Below, piece after piece: positions 24,980 to 33,979 of a DNA stretch of 64,000 nt. This stretch comes from Candidatus Acetothermia bacterium (lineage in GTDB: Bacteria; Bipolaricaulota; Bipolaricaulia; RBG-16-55-9), in the NCBI GenBank assembly GCA_016201405.1, contig JACQCZ010000014.1:42631-106630 (forward strand), given 5' to 3'. The notes under the pieces are model-generated. The model saw only the letters and a list, made by a program, of their open reading frames with translations, was not told the DNA's origin and did not search any database. Numbering within the stretch: position 1 is the stretch's first letter; each line of letters opens with the position of its first letter. The position numbers were made by a program, and so were the translations under genes.

Positions 24980-27103
24980 ATGAGACCTGTCCGCTGGTTC
25001 ACCCTGGGTAGTCTGCTATTTCTCTTGTCTGCCATTTATTCACTAAGCATAGCCGCTCCGCTCACAGGCCCGCCCACGAATGTGGGAACGTTTAGCACGG
25101 GCAGCCCCTCCATGCCCTGGGGAATTGCAGTCAGCAAAGATAACAAAGTCTATGTCAATGAATTTCAGAACAGCCGCTTTGATATCTTCGATACCGATGG
25201 GAAGAAGATCGGCACCTTTGGCAGCCCAGGGGCTGGGGATGGGCAATTCGCTGGCCCAGTCGGACTGGCTATCGGCCCGGATGGCATGATCTATATCTGT
25301 GACTCTGAAAACATGCGTGTTCAGGTCTTCAATCCCGACGGAAGCTATGCACGCCAGTTCACCCATCCTCAAAGACTGCAGGTGGACTTTAAGCCCTGGG
25401 GGATTGCCGTCGATGCAGACAATAACGTCTTTGTGAGCGTTCTGACGACTCACATGGTTTATAAATTCTCTCCCGCCGGTGATGTTCTGCTCAGTTGGGG
25501 AGGCTTTGGCGCAGCCGATGGAAAATTCACCGGTCCCACCGGGATGGCTATCTCTCCCGTCGGAGAGCTTTATATCGTCGACTCGCTGGCATCTCGCATT
25601 CAAGTCTTTGATCTCACTGGCAAATTCTTGCGAAAGTGGGGCAGCCTTTGTGATATTTACTTCCATCCTGGGCGCGGCTGTGTTGACCCTGACGGGAAGG
25701 GGCCACTGGAGTCAGGTGATGGACAGTATGAATCGCCGTGGGGCATCGCTCTCGACTCAGAAGGACGCGTCTATGTGGCCGACTCGGCGAACAAGCGCAT
25801 TGTGGTCTCGACAAGCGATGGAACATTTCTCTTGAAGTGGGGCTCGCTCGGCAGTGCGCCGGGTTTATTTGATAATCCCGTGGCAGTTGCACTAGACCCG
25901 CAAGGGAATGTCTATGTCTCAGATCTCAATAATAACCGGGTTCAGAAATTCACATTCCCATCGAGCGGAACGTCCGGCTCGCAGACGGGCAAGGCACCAA
26001 CAGTCATTGATGTGAAAGTTCCCGATGCCAACTCCGCCGATGGCTCCACACAGTTAGGCACAGTCCGTTTTCAAGACCCGGATGGTGATCTCAAAGAGGC
26101 AAGTTTTCACGTTGTAGATGGCAAATACGACCCCTTTAATGTCGACCTCACCTCGGTAAAGGGCCAACAGGAAGGGACATTTACTTTTAACTACTCATGC
26201 GTTATCAGTGAAGAGATCACGCTGAAGCTCCAGCTGACAGATGCCGAGGAGAATCTTAGCGCCCCGGTGGCAGTCACAATTCATTGCGGTGAGCCATTTT
26301 TAGGGACCTACGATGCGGAACAGGCTGCAAAACATGAACTCCAGCACACGCTTGGGCTGAATATTTTAATTCTAGAAGATAGCGTCAACACACTCACCGA
26401 TGGTGCCATATTCAAAGACAGTAACAGCGCTCTCGGCAGTGCGAGCCCGGAGCTTACAAAAGCTATTGAGCAGCAGATTGTGCCATCCATCAATGGAATC
26501 TGGGATCAGTGTGGTGTTGCCTATCAGCTCAAGACGCTGGCTGTGGTGCGCCCGCAAAATGTGGTCGTCCCGGGCGGGACATTGGATGGATTGCTCTTTG
26601 TGCGAAAGTCGGCTCTGCCTGAGATCGCAATTAATGACAACACCCGGCGAGATCCCTTAGAGCTAATGCAACAAGCGCTCATACCTATTGCTCAGGTGGC
26701 TTCAAATCAAGGGATCTCATTCAACCCTAACCTGCTCACAATCTTTATCTCGGGAGCCCGGATTGTCATGCTTCCAGGAGATGTGCAAAACTTTGGAGGC
26801 GTCACCAACATTGAAGGCAATGTCTCTCTCATTCGCTGGGATTCGATCATGGTCAGCAATCCTCTGACAGGCGAGATAATTCCACCCAAGCGCCCGATTA
26901 CAGCCATGGCCCATGAGCTAGGCCATGACCTGGGGCTTGTCCATAGCAATGACGACAAAGATTCTCAGGTCGCCAGCGACCCGCTCAACCTCATGCTCTC
27001 TAATCCCGTGAAGCCTACAGGCGTGCCGCCACAGCCGACAGTCAATCTGCTGGCAGCCCAATGCAAAGAGGTAGAGCCGATTGTGGCTCAGCGAAGTTTA
27101 TAG
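24980..27103 (+). CDS. Secreted NHL-repeat propeller fused to metzincin-like protease domain
   Basis: 707 residues from ATG 24980, chosen for GGAGG at 24971-24975. A signal peptide (WFTLGSLLFLLSAIYSLSIAA) leads into an NHL beta-propeller of about six blades over residues 30-330 (repeats such as GPVGLAIGPDGMIYICDS, GIAVDADNNVFV, PVAVALDPQGNVYVSDLNNNRVQKF). A beta-sandwich linker runs to about 450. The C-terminal domain carries HELGHDLGLVH (645-655), the HExxHxxGxxH zinc signature of metzincins, and a Met-turn candidate NLM about 17 residues later. A zinc endopeptidase delivered outside the cytoplasmic membrane, with the propeller as binding module, is the inference. The fusion is unusual. Confidence 0.8.
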   Translation: MRPVRWFTLGSLLFLLSAIYSLSIAAPLTGPPTNVGTFSTGSPSMPWGIAVSKDNKVYVNEFQNSRFDIFDTDGKKIGTFGSPGAGDGQFAGPVGLAIGPDGMIYICDSENMRVQVFNPDGSYARQFTHPQRLQVDFKPWGIAVDADNNVFVSVLTTHMVYKFSPAGDVLLSWGGFGAADGKFTGPTGMAISPVGELYIVDSLASRIQVFDLTGKFLRKWGSLCDIYFHPGRGCVDPDGKGPLESGDGQYESPWGIALDSEGRVYVADSANKRIVVSTSDGTFLLKWGSLGSAPGLFDNPVAVALDPQGNVYVSDLNNNRVQKFTFPSSGTSGSQTGKAPTVIDVKVPDANSADGSTQLGTVRFQDPDGDLKEASFHVVDGKYDPFNVDLTSVKGQQEGTFTFNYSCVISEEITLKLQLTDAEENLSAPVAVTIHCGEPFLGTYDAEQAAKHELQHTLGLNILILEDSVNTLTDGAIFKDSNSALGSASPELTKAIEQQIVPSINGIWDQCGVAYQLKTLAVVRPQNVVVPGGTLDGLLFVRKSALPEIAINDNTRRDPLELMQQALIPIAQVASNQGISFNPNLLTIFISGARIVMLPGDVQNFGGVTNIEGNVSLIRWDSIMVSNPLTGEIIPPKRPITAMAHELGHDLGLVHSNDDKDSQVASDPLNLMLSNPVKPTGVPPQPTVNLLAAQCKEVEPIVAQRSL

Positions 27104-27152
27104 TGCGAATCAGATAGGGTAGATTTTAACAGCAGGAAGGGCTTTTGTCTCG

Positions 27153-27401
27153 TTATCCTTTCTTCTCTACTTTGCTCTTTACATAAGCGATAGCTTCGCC
27201 AACCGTAGTCATCTTCTCAGCATCCTCATCCGGAATCTCGATCCCAAATTCGTCCTCGATCTCCATCACCATCTCGACAGTATCTAGGGAATCTGCTCCG
27301 AGCGTGTCTACAAATGACGCCTCATCGGCCAGCTCATCCACTTCTACCATCAACTGTTCTGCAATGATCTTCTTTAGCTGATCTTCAATATTGTCTGCCA
27401 T
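27153..27401 (-). CDS. acpP: Acyl carrier protein
   Basis: 82 residues, strongly acidic. The phosphopantetheine serine is in [19 protein letters not shown] at about residue 38. It carries growing acyl chains in type II fatty acid synthesis. SD GGAGGAG precedes the ATG. It is the last gene of the plsX-fabH-fabD-fabG-acpP cluster, 92 bases after fabG. Confidence 0.97.
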   Translation of the reverse strand: MADNIEDQLKKIIAEQLMVEVDELADEASFVDTLGADSLDTVEMVMEIEDEFGIEIPDEDAEKMTTVGEAIAYVKSKVEKKG

Positions 27402-27493
27402 CTCTACTCCTCCTCATGGTAATGATCAAATCACTGTTCAAAGTATTATCGGGAAAGGTACTGCCAGGTCAAATGAAATGCAACCCCCAGTCG

Positions 27494-28231
27494 TCAACCC
27501 ATGGCTAGCCCCCCATCCACATTGAAGACTTGTCCCGTTATATAAGATGCTTTATCCGAAAGCAAGAAACAGACCAGGTGCGCCACTTCAATCTCGGTCC
27601 CAAATCGACCCAGGGGGATCTGTTGCAGATAACTCTCTTTGATGGCCGGGTCCAAATCGGTCGTCATACCGGCGTCGATGAAGCCGGGGGCACAGGCATT
27701 GACGCGGATTCCGCGCCCAGCCAATTCACGGCAGAGACTTCGGGTTAGCCCTCCAAGCCCAGCTTTGGCTGTTGAGTAATTGGCCTGTCCGGGCACTCCT
27801 AGCTGCCCCGATACGGAGCTGACATTGACAATCGCCCCAGAGCGGGCTTTGAGCATATAACGAACTGCTGACTTGCTGCAAAGAAATGCACCCTTGAGGT
27901 TGGTCTCAATGACAGTATCCCAGTCCTCTTCTTTCATTCGTACAATCAGATTATCACGTCTTGCGCCAGCATTGTTAACGAGATAATCAACTCGCCCGAA
28001 CTCTTCGTAGACTTTCTTAAAAAAATTCTCGATTTCGTCAGAGTTGGTCACATTCAGAGTGAAGAAACGTGAATTGGGGCCTAGCGCTTGGATGGCGGTT
28101 TGGCCTTTTTCCGCATCGCGAGCTACCAGAATGGCTTTGCCTCCCCCCGAGATCAACTCCCGGGCGATGGCTTTACCAATCGCGCCGCTTCCTCCAGTGA
28201 TGACTGCAACTCGTCCTTCAAATTGGCTCAT
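27494..28231 (-). CDS. fabG: 3-oxoacyl-[ACP] reductase
   Basis: 245-residue short-chain dehydrogenase. NADP-binding TGGSGAIGKAIA at 12-23; NNAGARRDNL; catalytic Ser and YSTAKAG (Tyr about 151, Lys about 155); the C-terminus SYITGQVFNVDGGLAMG is typical of FabG. It reduces beta-ketoacyl-ACP. Fourth gene in the fatty-acid operon. Confidence 0.95.
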   Translation of the reverse strand: MSQFEGRVAVITGGSGAIGKAIARELISGGGKAILVARDAEKGQTAIQALGPNSRFFTLNVTNSDEIENFFKKVYEEFGRVDYLVNNAGARRDNLIVRMKEEDWDTVIETNLKGAFLCSKSAVRYMLKARSGAIVNVSSVSGQLGVPGQANYSTAKAGLGGLTRSLCRELAGRGIRVNACAPGFIDAGMTTDLDPAIKESYLQQIPLGRFGTEIEVAHLVCFLLSDKASYITGQVFNVDGGLAMG

Positions 28232-28276
28232 AGGCGTGTTGTACCAACTCTCTCTTTCGAAAACAATTCTTTAGTC

Positions 28277-29167
28277 TTAACTCGCGAATGCTTCAGCAAA
28301 GCTTTGTGACGTCAAGCTAGAATCAATGCGTTTGTTGAGCCTGGTCAAGACATCGCCGTGGCCCACTTCAATAAGTCGTGTAACGCCCATTGACTTGATT
28401 GCTTGGACATACTCGACCCAACGGACCTGGCTCGTGGTCTGTCTCATCAGCAATCTCTTTAGCGCCTCAGGATCAGTCTCGGGATTGCCGCTCACCGTTG
28501 AAATGACCGGAAATGCAGGGGCACTGAAGCGAATTCTTTCAATATCTGCTTTGAGCCGATCTTCCGCTGGTGCCATCAATTTGGAATGGAAGGGAGCAGA
28601 GACATCCAACTCTATCCCCCGTCCGCCTACTTCTGCGGCCAGCTCTTTCGCTTTCGAGACGCTCTCTTTGGCTCCAGAGATCACAATTTGGCCGGGAGAA
28701 TTGAAGTTGGCAATCTCGGCGCCACTCTTTTGACAGATCTCTTCAACCACATTTAGCTCAAGCTTCAATATGGCCACCATGCCCCCCCTGCCAACTGGGA
28801 CAGCCTCCTGCATATATTTGCCGCGCTTGTTGACCAGCACCAAAGCATCCTCGAGCTTCAGGACCCCTGCGCTGACAAGTGCTGAAAATTCTCCTAAGCT
28901 GTGACCAGCAGCCACGTCTGGTTTTGTTTTCTCTCTGATTAGCTCATACTTAATAACGCTGTCGAGCAGAATCGCAGGCTGTGCATTTTGTGTTAGCGTC
29001 AGCTCAGCTTCAGGTCCTACAAAGATCAGATTTTTTAGATCAAAGCCGAGTGCAGCATTGGCTCTATCATAAAATAGAGCGATTTTTGAAGAGAATTTCT
29101 CTACCAGATCGCGTCCCATCCCGACAGATTGAGAGCCCTGACCCGGGAAAACAAAGGCAGTCTTCAT
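28277..29167 (-). CDS. fabD: Malonyl-CoA:ACP transacylase
   Basis: 296 residues. FPGQGSQSVGMGRDL at the N-terminus; the nucleophile serine is in AGHSLGEFSAL at about 90; QNAQPAIL and the C-terminal GHGDVLTRLNKRI follow. It loads malonyl units onto ACP. ATG 29167 is chosen with GGTGAT just upstream; an in-frame GTG at 29179 would add four residues. Confidence 0.96.
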   Translation of the reverse strand: MKTAFVFPGQGSQSVGMGRDLVEKFSSKIALFYDRANAALGFDLKNLIFVGPEAELTLTQNAQPAILLDSVIKYELIREKTKPDVAAGHSLGEFSALVSAGVLKLEDALVLVNKRGKYMQEAVPVGRGGMVAILKLELNVVEEICQKSGAEIANFNSPGQIVISGAKESVSKAKELAAEVGGRGIELDVSAPFHSKLMAPAEDRLKADIERIRFSAPAFPVISTVSGNPETDPEALKRLLMRQTTSQVRWVEYVQAIKSMGVTRLIEVGHGDVLTRLNKRIDSSLTSQSFAEAFAS

Positions 29168-29204
29168 ACTTATCACCACAGAGTTTGATAATTTTGATAG
29201 AAAG

Positions 29205-30218
29205 CTACCAGCGCAGCACCACGGCGCCGTAGGTCACACCTGCCCCAAAGGCATTGAGCACCAGAAGATCGCCCTTCTTGACCCGCCCATCGGCAACGGC
29301 TTCGGTCAGAGCGAGCGGAATAGAAGCCGTTGATGTGTTGCCATAGCGGTCGAGATTGGTAATCACCTTCTCCATCGGGATGCCACAACGCTCTGCAAAT
29401 GCCTTGAGGATGCGCATATTGGCTTGATGAGGGATGACCCAGTCAACCTCTTCTTTGCCGAGACCTGCCGATGCAAGTGCGCGCTCTGTCGTATCTTCCA
29501 TCATGCGGACCGCGCTCTTGAAGACGCCTCCCCCTGTCATTTTGAGATAATGCATCTTGTTATTAATAGTTTTCTCGCTCGCTGGGAATTTGGTCCCTCC
29601 GCCATCCATAAAGAGGACATCCCACTGAGAGCTGTCGCCCGACAGACAAGATGAGATGACACCTCGGCCCTCAGGCATCCGGGAGATGACTGCCGCGCCA
29701 GCCGCATCTCCAAAGAGGACGCACGTTGAGCGGTCTGTCCAGTCTGTAAAGCGAGAGAGCGCCTCAAGTCCAATAATAAGAATATTTTTGTAATCACCCG
29801 AATTTAAGAGATCAGAAGCGACTTTGAGAGAATAGACAAAACCGGTGCATCCGGCGAGCAGATCAAAGAATGGAATATCTTTCCCAACCCCAAGCTCTTG
29901 AATAATAAAGGGGGATGAGCCCGGAATGGGCATAGTTCCCAAATTTGTGGCCGTGATGACAAAGTCAAGCTCTTGAGGTGTGATGCCGGCTGCTTTGATG
30001 GCCTGGCGTGCCGCTTCAACTCCCAATTTCGTCGGGTCCTCGCACTCCTCCAATATTCGCCGCTCTCTGATGCCCGTGCGGCTGACAATCCACTCATCAG
30101 AAGTCTCAACCAATTTCTCAAGCTCTGCGTTGGTTAGAACATGCTCGGGAACGGCGGCCCCAATGCCTGCAATGCCCGGGAGATTTTGACGCTCTCTGCC
30201 ATTCTTCTTCCCGCTCAT
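29205..30218 (-). CDS. fabH: 3-oxoacyl-[ACP] synthase III
   Basis: 337 residues, a KAS III initiating fatty acid synthesis. Cys in LLAGCTGFVYSL (about 125), His in VIPHQANMRI (about 260) and Asn in YGNTSTASIPL (about 291) form the catalytic triad. The first residues (GIAGIGAAVPEHVLTN, SRTGIRERR) are typical. It overlaps the plsX stop by four bases, which predicts coupled translation. Confidence 0.96.
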   Translation of the reverse strand: MSGKKNGRERQNLPGIAGIGAAVPEHVLTNAELEKLVETSDEWIVSRTGIRERRILEECEDPTKLGVEAARQAIKAAGITPQELDFVITATNLGTMPIPGSSPFIIQELGVGKDIPFFDLLAGCTGFVYSLKVASDLLNSGDYKNILIIGLEALSRFTDWTDRSTCVLFGDAAGAAVISRMPEGRGVISSCLSGDSSQWDVLFMDGGGTKFPASEKTINNKMHYLKMTGGGVFKSAVRMMEDTTERALASAGLGKEEVDWVIPHQANMRILKAFAERCGIPMEKVITNLDRYGNTSTASIPLALTEAVADGRVKKGDLLVLNAFGAGVTYGAVVLRW

Positions 30219-31252
30219 GTCGTCACTTCCTTTGTGGTAAGATGCTGGGCGTGTGCAGACAGCCCTAGCTCAATCTTGTCGATCAAATCTTGCTGAACCG
30301 ATTCGACCGCCACACGTATTGCGCTCTTGATCGCCTCTGCGTCGGAATTGCCATGAGCCACAATCACAACATTGCGAACTCCGAGAAGCGGAGCACCGCC
30401 AAACTGGGCTGCGCTGATCTTGCGCTTAAACTTTTTGAGTGCCGGATACAAAACGACCGCACCCAAGCTAGCCAGAATATCTTTTGCAATTGCGCTCTTC
30501 ATAAACTCGACAGTCGCTGCTGCACCGCCTTCAAATGCTTTTAATAAAACATTGCCAGCGAAGCCATCACAGACTACAACATCCACTTCGCCTTCTAAGA
30601 TTGTATTCCCTTCCACATTTCCGTGAAAGTCCCCCAATTGTTCGAGCAGATAGAAGGTCTTGAGGGCAAGATCATTCCCTTTCATCTTTTCAGCACCAAT
30701 GTTTAATAATCCAATCTTGGGATTGGCCACGCCCAGAATGGCCTGAGCATATACTTTGCCCATGATGGCGAACTCTTTTAGGTTCTCGGGTTCGCAGTCC
30801 ACATTGGCTCCGACGTCAATTATTAACACATTTTTCCCTTTGACTGTCGGAATGACTGCAGCCAGTCCTGGGCGGGCAATGCCTTTGATTCTTCCTAGAT
30901 TGAAGAGCGAAGCGGCCATCACAGCGCCTGTGTTGGCCGGGCTGACAAAAGCACTGGCTTTGCCAGCGCGAACATACTCAATCCCTTTGACGAGAGAACT
31001 CTCTTTCTTCTTGCGAACGGCTTGGGTAGGAACATCATCCATCGTCACAGTCTCAGGAGCATGCAGGATTTCATGCTTCTTTTTGAACCGCTTTTTAGCC
31101 CAGCGGCCCATCTCCCCGAGAATGACCCCTTGATCTCCTGCAAAGATTACCTCGACATCAAAAGCGCTGGACGCCTTGATCCCACCGGCGATTACCTCAG
31201 CCGGTCCTCGATCCCCTCCTTGGACATCGAGGACGACTCTTGGCCGTGGCAT
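30215..31252 (-). CDS. plsX: Phosphate acyltransferase PlsX
   Basis: 345 residues. The [21 protein letters not shown] start, [28 protein letters not shown], and the later [16 protein letters not shown] are PlsX hallmarks. It makes acyl-phosphate from acyl-ACP for phospholipid synthesis. SD GGAGGGTGA precedes the ATG. tRNA-Leu(GAG) ends 40 bases upstream on the same strand. The usual upstream rpmF/DUF177 pair is absent. Confidence 0.96.
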   Translation of the reverse strand: MPRPRVVLDVQGGDRGPAEVIAGGIKASSAFDVEVIFAGDQGVILGEMGRWAKKRFKKKHEILHAPETVTMDDVPTQAVRKKKESSLVKGIEYVRAGKASAFVSPANTGAVMAASLFNLGRIKGIARPGLAAVIPTVKGKNVLIIDVGANVDCEPENLKEFAIMGKVYAQAILGVANPKIGLLNIGAEKMKGNDLALKTFYLLEQLGDFHGNVEGNTILEGEVDVVVCDGFAGNVLLKAFEGGAAATVEFMKSAIAKDILASLGAVVLYPALKKFKRKISAAQFGGAPLLGVRNVVIVAHGNSDAEAIKSAIRVAVESVQQDLIDKIELGLSAHAQHLTTKEVTT

Positions 31253-31291
31253 TCACCCTCCTTCTCTCGTCCTGCACTGCATGCACAATCC

Positions 31292-31375
31292 TGGTGCCGA
31301 GGGGGGGAGTTGAACCCCCACGGGTTGCCCCACACGCCCCTCAAACGTGCGCGTCTGCCATTCCGCCACCTCGGC
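31292..31375 (-). tRNA. tRNA-Leu(GAG)
   Basis: Acceptor GCCGAGG (5' end at 31375) pairs with CCTCGGC, with CCA encoded at 31292-31294. Anticodon stem CACGT/GCGTG (one U-G pair) encloses loop TTGAGGG, anticodon GAG, reading CUC/CUU. The long variable arm confirms leucine class II. Confidence 0.95.
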
Positions 31376-31400
31376 GCATTTGTCCACTGGGGAATGTCGC

Positions 31401-31429
31401 ATGTTATCGCAACAGAACGGGGTTGTCAA
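31401..31429 (-). promoter_or_regulatory. Promoter of tRNA-Leu(GAG) and probably plsX-fab operon
   Basis: Minus strand TTGACA (31424-31429), 17-bp spacer, TAACAT (31401-31406), 25 bases before the tRNA 5' end. Its -35 overlaps that of the divergent plus-strand promoter. Confidence 0.65.
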
Positions 31430-31450
31430 GCAGAGAGAAGGCGCTATAAT
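31423..31450 (+). promoter_or_regulatory. Promoter of GAF/PINA-like operon
   Basis: TTGTCA (31423-31428), 16-bp spacer, perfect TATAAT (31445-31450). The -35 shares five bases with the opposing tRNA/fab promoter. Confidence 0.65.
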
Positions 31451-31535
31451 TCTCTTATTTTATTGCAAAGCTTGAAGGCTGGAGGAGGTCTAAGTAAGAT
31501 CAGGTTACAATTCTAGCATGAAATACGAGGCATCC

Positions 31536-31985
31536 ATGAATCCTATCGAGAAACTCAAATCCAAAGTGTCAGGAAAGAATTTCAATCAGACATGCGAGGT
31601 TATTGTAAAAGACCTACGCAAGAATATTCGGCATTACAACTGGGTCGGTATCTATCTTGTCGATGGCGATAATTTGGTGCTAGGGGCTTGGGATGGTCTT
31701 GAAGCTACGGAACATACCCGCATCCCCATTGGAGCGGGAATCTGTGGGCTGGCCGCACGTGAGAAACGCACGGTAGTTGTAGATGATGTCAATGCTGATC
31801 CCCGCTATCTCGCCTGCTTTCCCTATACCCGCTCCGAGATTGTCGTTCCATTGATGGCTGCGGATGGCAAGAACGTGATTGGTGAGATTGATATCGACAG
31901 CGATACACCATCCGCCTTTGGTGAAGATGACGAACTCTTCCTCCGGGATGTCGCCCGACTCCTCGTCGAGAGATATTCAGCATGA
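31536..31985 (+). CDS. GAF-domain protein, free methionine-R-sulfoxide reductase-like
   Basis: 149 residues, a single GAF domain close to fRMsr, which reduces free L-methionine-(R)-sulfoxide. Alignment by eye to the E. coli enzyme keeps two of three cysteines: GICG (resolving) and YLACFPYTRSEIVVPL (catalytic). The first cysteine position is His in EHTRIPIG. ATG 31536 has GAGG five bases upstream; ATG 31518 in frame has none. It overlaps the PINA-like gene by four bases (ATGA), so the two are translationally coupled. A sensory GAF role is the alternative. Confidence 0.8.
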   Translation: MNPIEKLKSKVSGKNFNQTCEVIVKDLRKNIRHYNWVGIYLVDGDNLVLGAWDGLEATEHTRIPIGAGICGLAAREKRTVVVDDVNADPRYLACFPYTRSEIVVPLMAADGKNVIGEIDIDSDTPSAFGEDDELFLRDVARLLVERYSA

Positions 31986-33862
31986 CAGTCAAAAAGAGGA
32001 GCAAGAAGAACATAACTGCTGGCAAGTCTGCATCTGGGAAAGAGCCTCAAGCCTTTGTGCTCGACACCAGTGTGATTGTCGATGGCCGTATCACACAAGA
32101 GGTGCGGGAGGGCCGATTCCAGGGGGCCACTTTTATCATTCCAGAGGCTGTCTTGGCTGAGCTGGAATCGCAGGCCGAAAATGGCCAAGAGATGGGATTC
32201 GCTGGTCTTAATGAGCTCAAGACCCTGCAAAGCTTGAGCTGGGAAGGTCAGATTGAGCTTCTCTTCAAAGGTGAACGCCCTCGCGGTCTGCCTCTCAGAC
32301 TCCATGAAGAGGGCGTCTTAGATTCACTCATTCGCCAGCTTGCAGAAGTTGAGCAGGCCACTCTCGTCACGAGTGATCGCGTTCAGGCTCTCTCCTGCGA
32401 AGCCCGTGGAATGCCCGTCTTCATCTTTGAGCGCACCAAAGAATACAACCTGGAAAAACTCAAAATCATAAAGTTCTTTGATGATCAGACGATGTCAGTT
32501 CATTTACGCGCCCGAACCCGGCCTCGCGCGAAACGCGGCTCGCCTGGCGAGATGAAGATCGATTATTTGAGCGAGGAGCCTCTGGTAGAGCAGGAGATTG
32601 AGCTGATGGCACGCGAGATTGTTGAAGTCGCAGAGCAGCATCCCGAAGGCTTTATCGAGATGGACTCCGGTGGCTCTACTGTCGTTCAGCTCAAAAATTT
32701 GCGCATTGCCATAGCCCGCCCGCCCTTTTCTGATGCACTCGAAATCACAGTGGTGCGACCCGTCGCTCATACAAAGCTCGATGACTACTCGCACGCCGCA
32801 TTGCTGCGAGAGCGGCTCAGCCAGCGCCACCGCGGGGTGCTCGTCTCAGGGGCTCCAGGAGCCGGAAAATCGACATTTGTGCAAGCCGTCGCTGATTATC
32901 TGGAAGTGGCGGGGTGGATCATCAAAACCATGGAAAAACCGCGCGATCTGGAATTGAGCGATGAGATCACCCAATACACAGCTCTCGGGGGCGACATGGC
33001 CAACACGGCAGATGTTTTGTTGCTCGTTCGACCTGATTACACAATCTACGATGAGATGCGCCGCACAGGGGATTTTCAGGTCTTTGCCGACATGAGACTG
33101 GCCGGCGTGGGCATGGTGGGGGTCGTCCATGCCACTCGAGGCATTGATGCTCTCCAGAGACTGATTGGTCGCGTTGAGCTGGGCATGATTCCCCAAGTGG
33201 TAGACACAGTTGTCTTTATTCGTGAAGGAGACATCAAAGAGATCTACGAAGTTGAGTTTACCGTAAAAGCCCCCACGGGAATGGGTGATTCTGATCTGGC
33301 CAGACCTGTCATTGAGGTCATAAATTTCGAGACAAAACAACTCTCATACGAGATCTACAGCTTCGGTGAGCAGGTGGTTGTCATGCCAATTGGTGAAATC
33401 ACTTCTGAGAAGCCGATCTGGAAGCTGGCGGCTCGCTCTTTGGAATATGACCTCGGCAAACTGATCAAGGGAAGTGTTTCGGTGGAACTAAAATCCGATG
33501 ACAGGGCTGTCTTGTATGTTGAAGATCATCGCATTTCTTCTGTGCTAGGGAAGGGCGGGAGCAATATCCGTGAGTTGGAGAAGCGCGTCGGAATGGGACT
33601 TGATGTGCGCTCCTTTGAAGAGATGGCCACAGCGACGGGGCGCGAGCTGGATGTGGAAATCAGCGATCACCATATCATATTGGATGCTGACCCGAGTCTA
33701 AAGGGAAAGACCATTGAATTGGTGGTTGAAGGCGAGCCCGTATTTGTCGGCTCCGTCTCCCGCTCAGGCAGCATCAAGCTGCGAAGGGGCACAGAGCCAG
33801 CCGAGATCATTCTCTCAGCTTTCGAGCGCGGCGTTCCGATTCGGGCGCGCAAAGCGGGATAG
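31982..33862 (+). CDS. PIN-domain ATPase with KH domain, PINA/COG1855-like
   Basis: 626 residues in three parts. A PIN nuclease-like domain lies at about 22-150 with acidic residues in VLDTSVIVDGRI, PEAVLAELE and LVTSDR. A PilT/VirB11-type ATPase follows at about 250-480, with Walker A SGAPGAGKSTFVQ near 292 and VLLLVRPDYTIYDEMRRTGDF as Walker B region. A KH RNA/DNA-binding domain has its GKGG loop near 522 (VLGKGGSNIRELE). This architecture is common in archaea. The Sulfolobus member PINA is a hexamer that promotes Holliday-junction branch migration with Hjc and Hjm. A bacterial copy is noteworthy. It is coupled to the GAF gene by overlap. Confidence 0.88.
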   Translation: MTVKKRSKKNITAGKSASGKEPQAFVLDTSVIVDGRITQEVREGRFQGATFIIPEAVLAELESQAENGQEMGFAGLNELKTLQSLSWEGQIELLFKGERPRGLPLRLHEEGVLDSLIRQLAEVEQATLVTSDRVQALSCEARGMPVFIFERTKEYNLEKLKIIKFFDDQTMSVHLRARTRPRAKRGSPGEMKIDYLSEEPLVEQEIELMAREIVEVAEQHPEGFIEMDSGGSTVVQLKNLRIAIARPPFSDALEITVVRPVAHTKLDDYSHAALLRERLSQRHRGVLVSGAPGAGKSTFVQAVADYLEVAGWIIKTMEKPRDLELSDEITQYTALGGDMANTADVLLLVRPDYTIYDEMRRTGDFQVFADMRLAGVGMVGVVHATRGIDALQRLIGRVELGMIPQVVDTVVFIREGDIKEIYEVEFTVKAPTGMGDSDLARPVIEVINFETKQLSYEIYSFGEQVVVMPIGEITSEKPIWKLAARSLEYDLGKLIKGSVSVELKSDDRAVLYVEDHRISSVLGKGGSNIRELEKRVGMGLDVRSFEEMATATGRELDVEISDHHIILDADPSLKGKTIELVVEGEPVFVGSVSRSGSIKLRRGTEPAEIILSAFERGVPIRARKAG

Positions 33863-33979
33863 GCTCCTTCGGGGCTACTCAATCGAGCTCGTACAGACGA
33901 ATAGAAGATTCATTCTTGTATGCAAATGGCCTAGAATTGAGCTGGGCGATTCCAGATATCTTTAGGATGGAGGGAGAAA

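Noticed and set aside
25043..25666. 207-codon frame opposite the NHL protein
   Set aside because: Caused by the repeat-rich codon structure of the NHL gene; no start signals.
31022..31516. 164-codon plus-strand frame across plsX and tRNA-Leu
   Set aside because: It runs through a tRNA gene and antisense to plsX, so it is not a gene.
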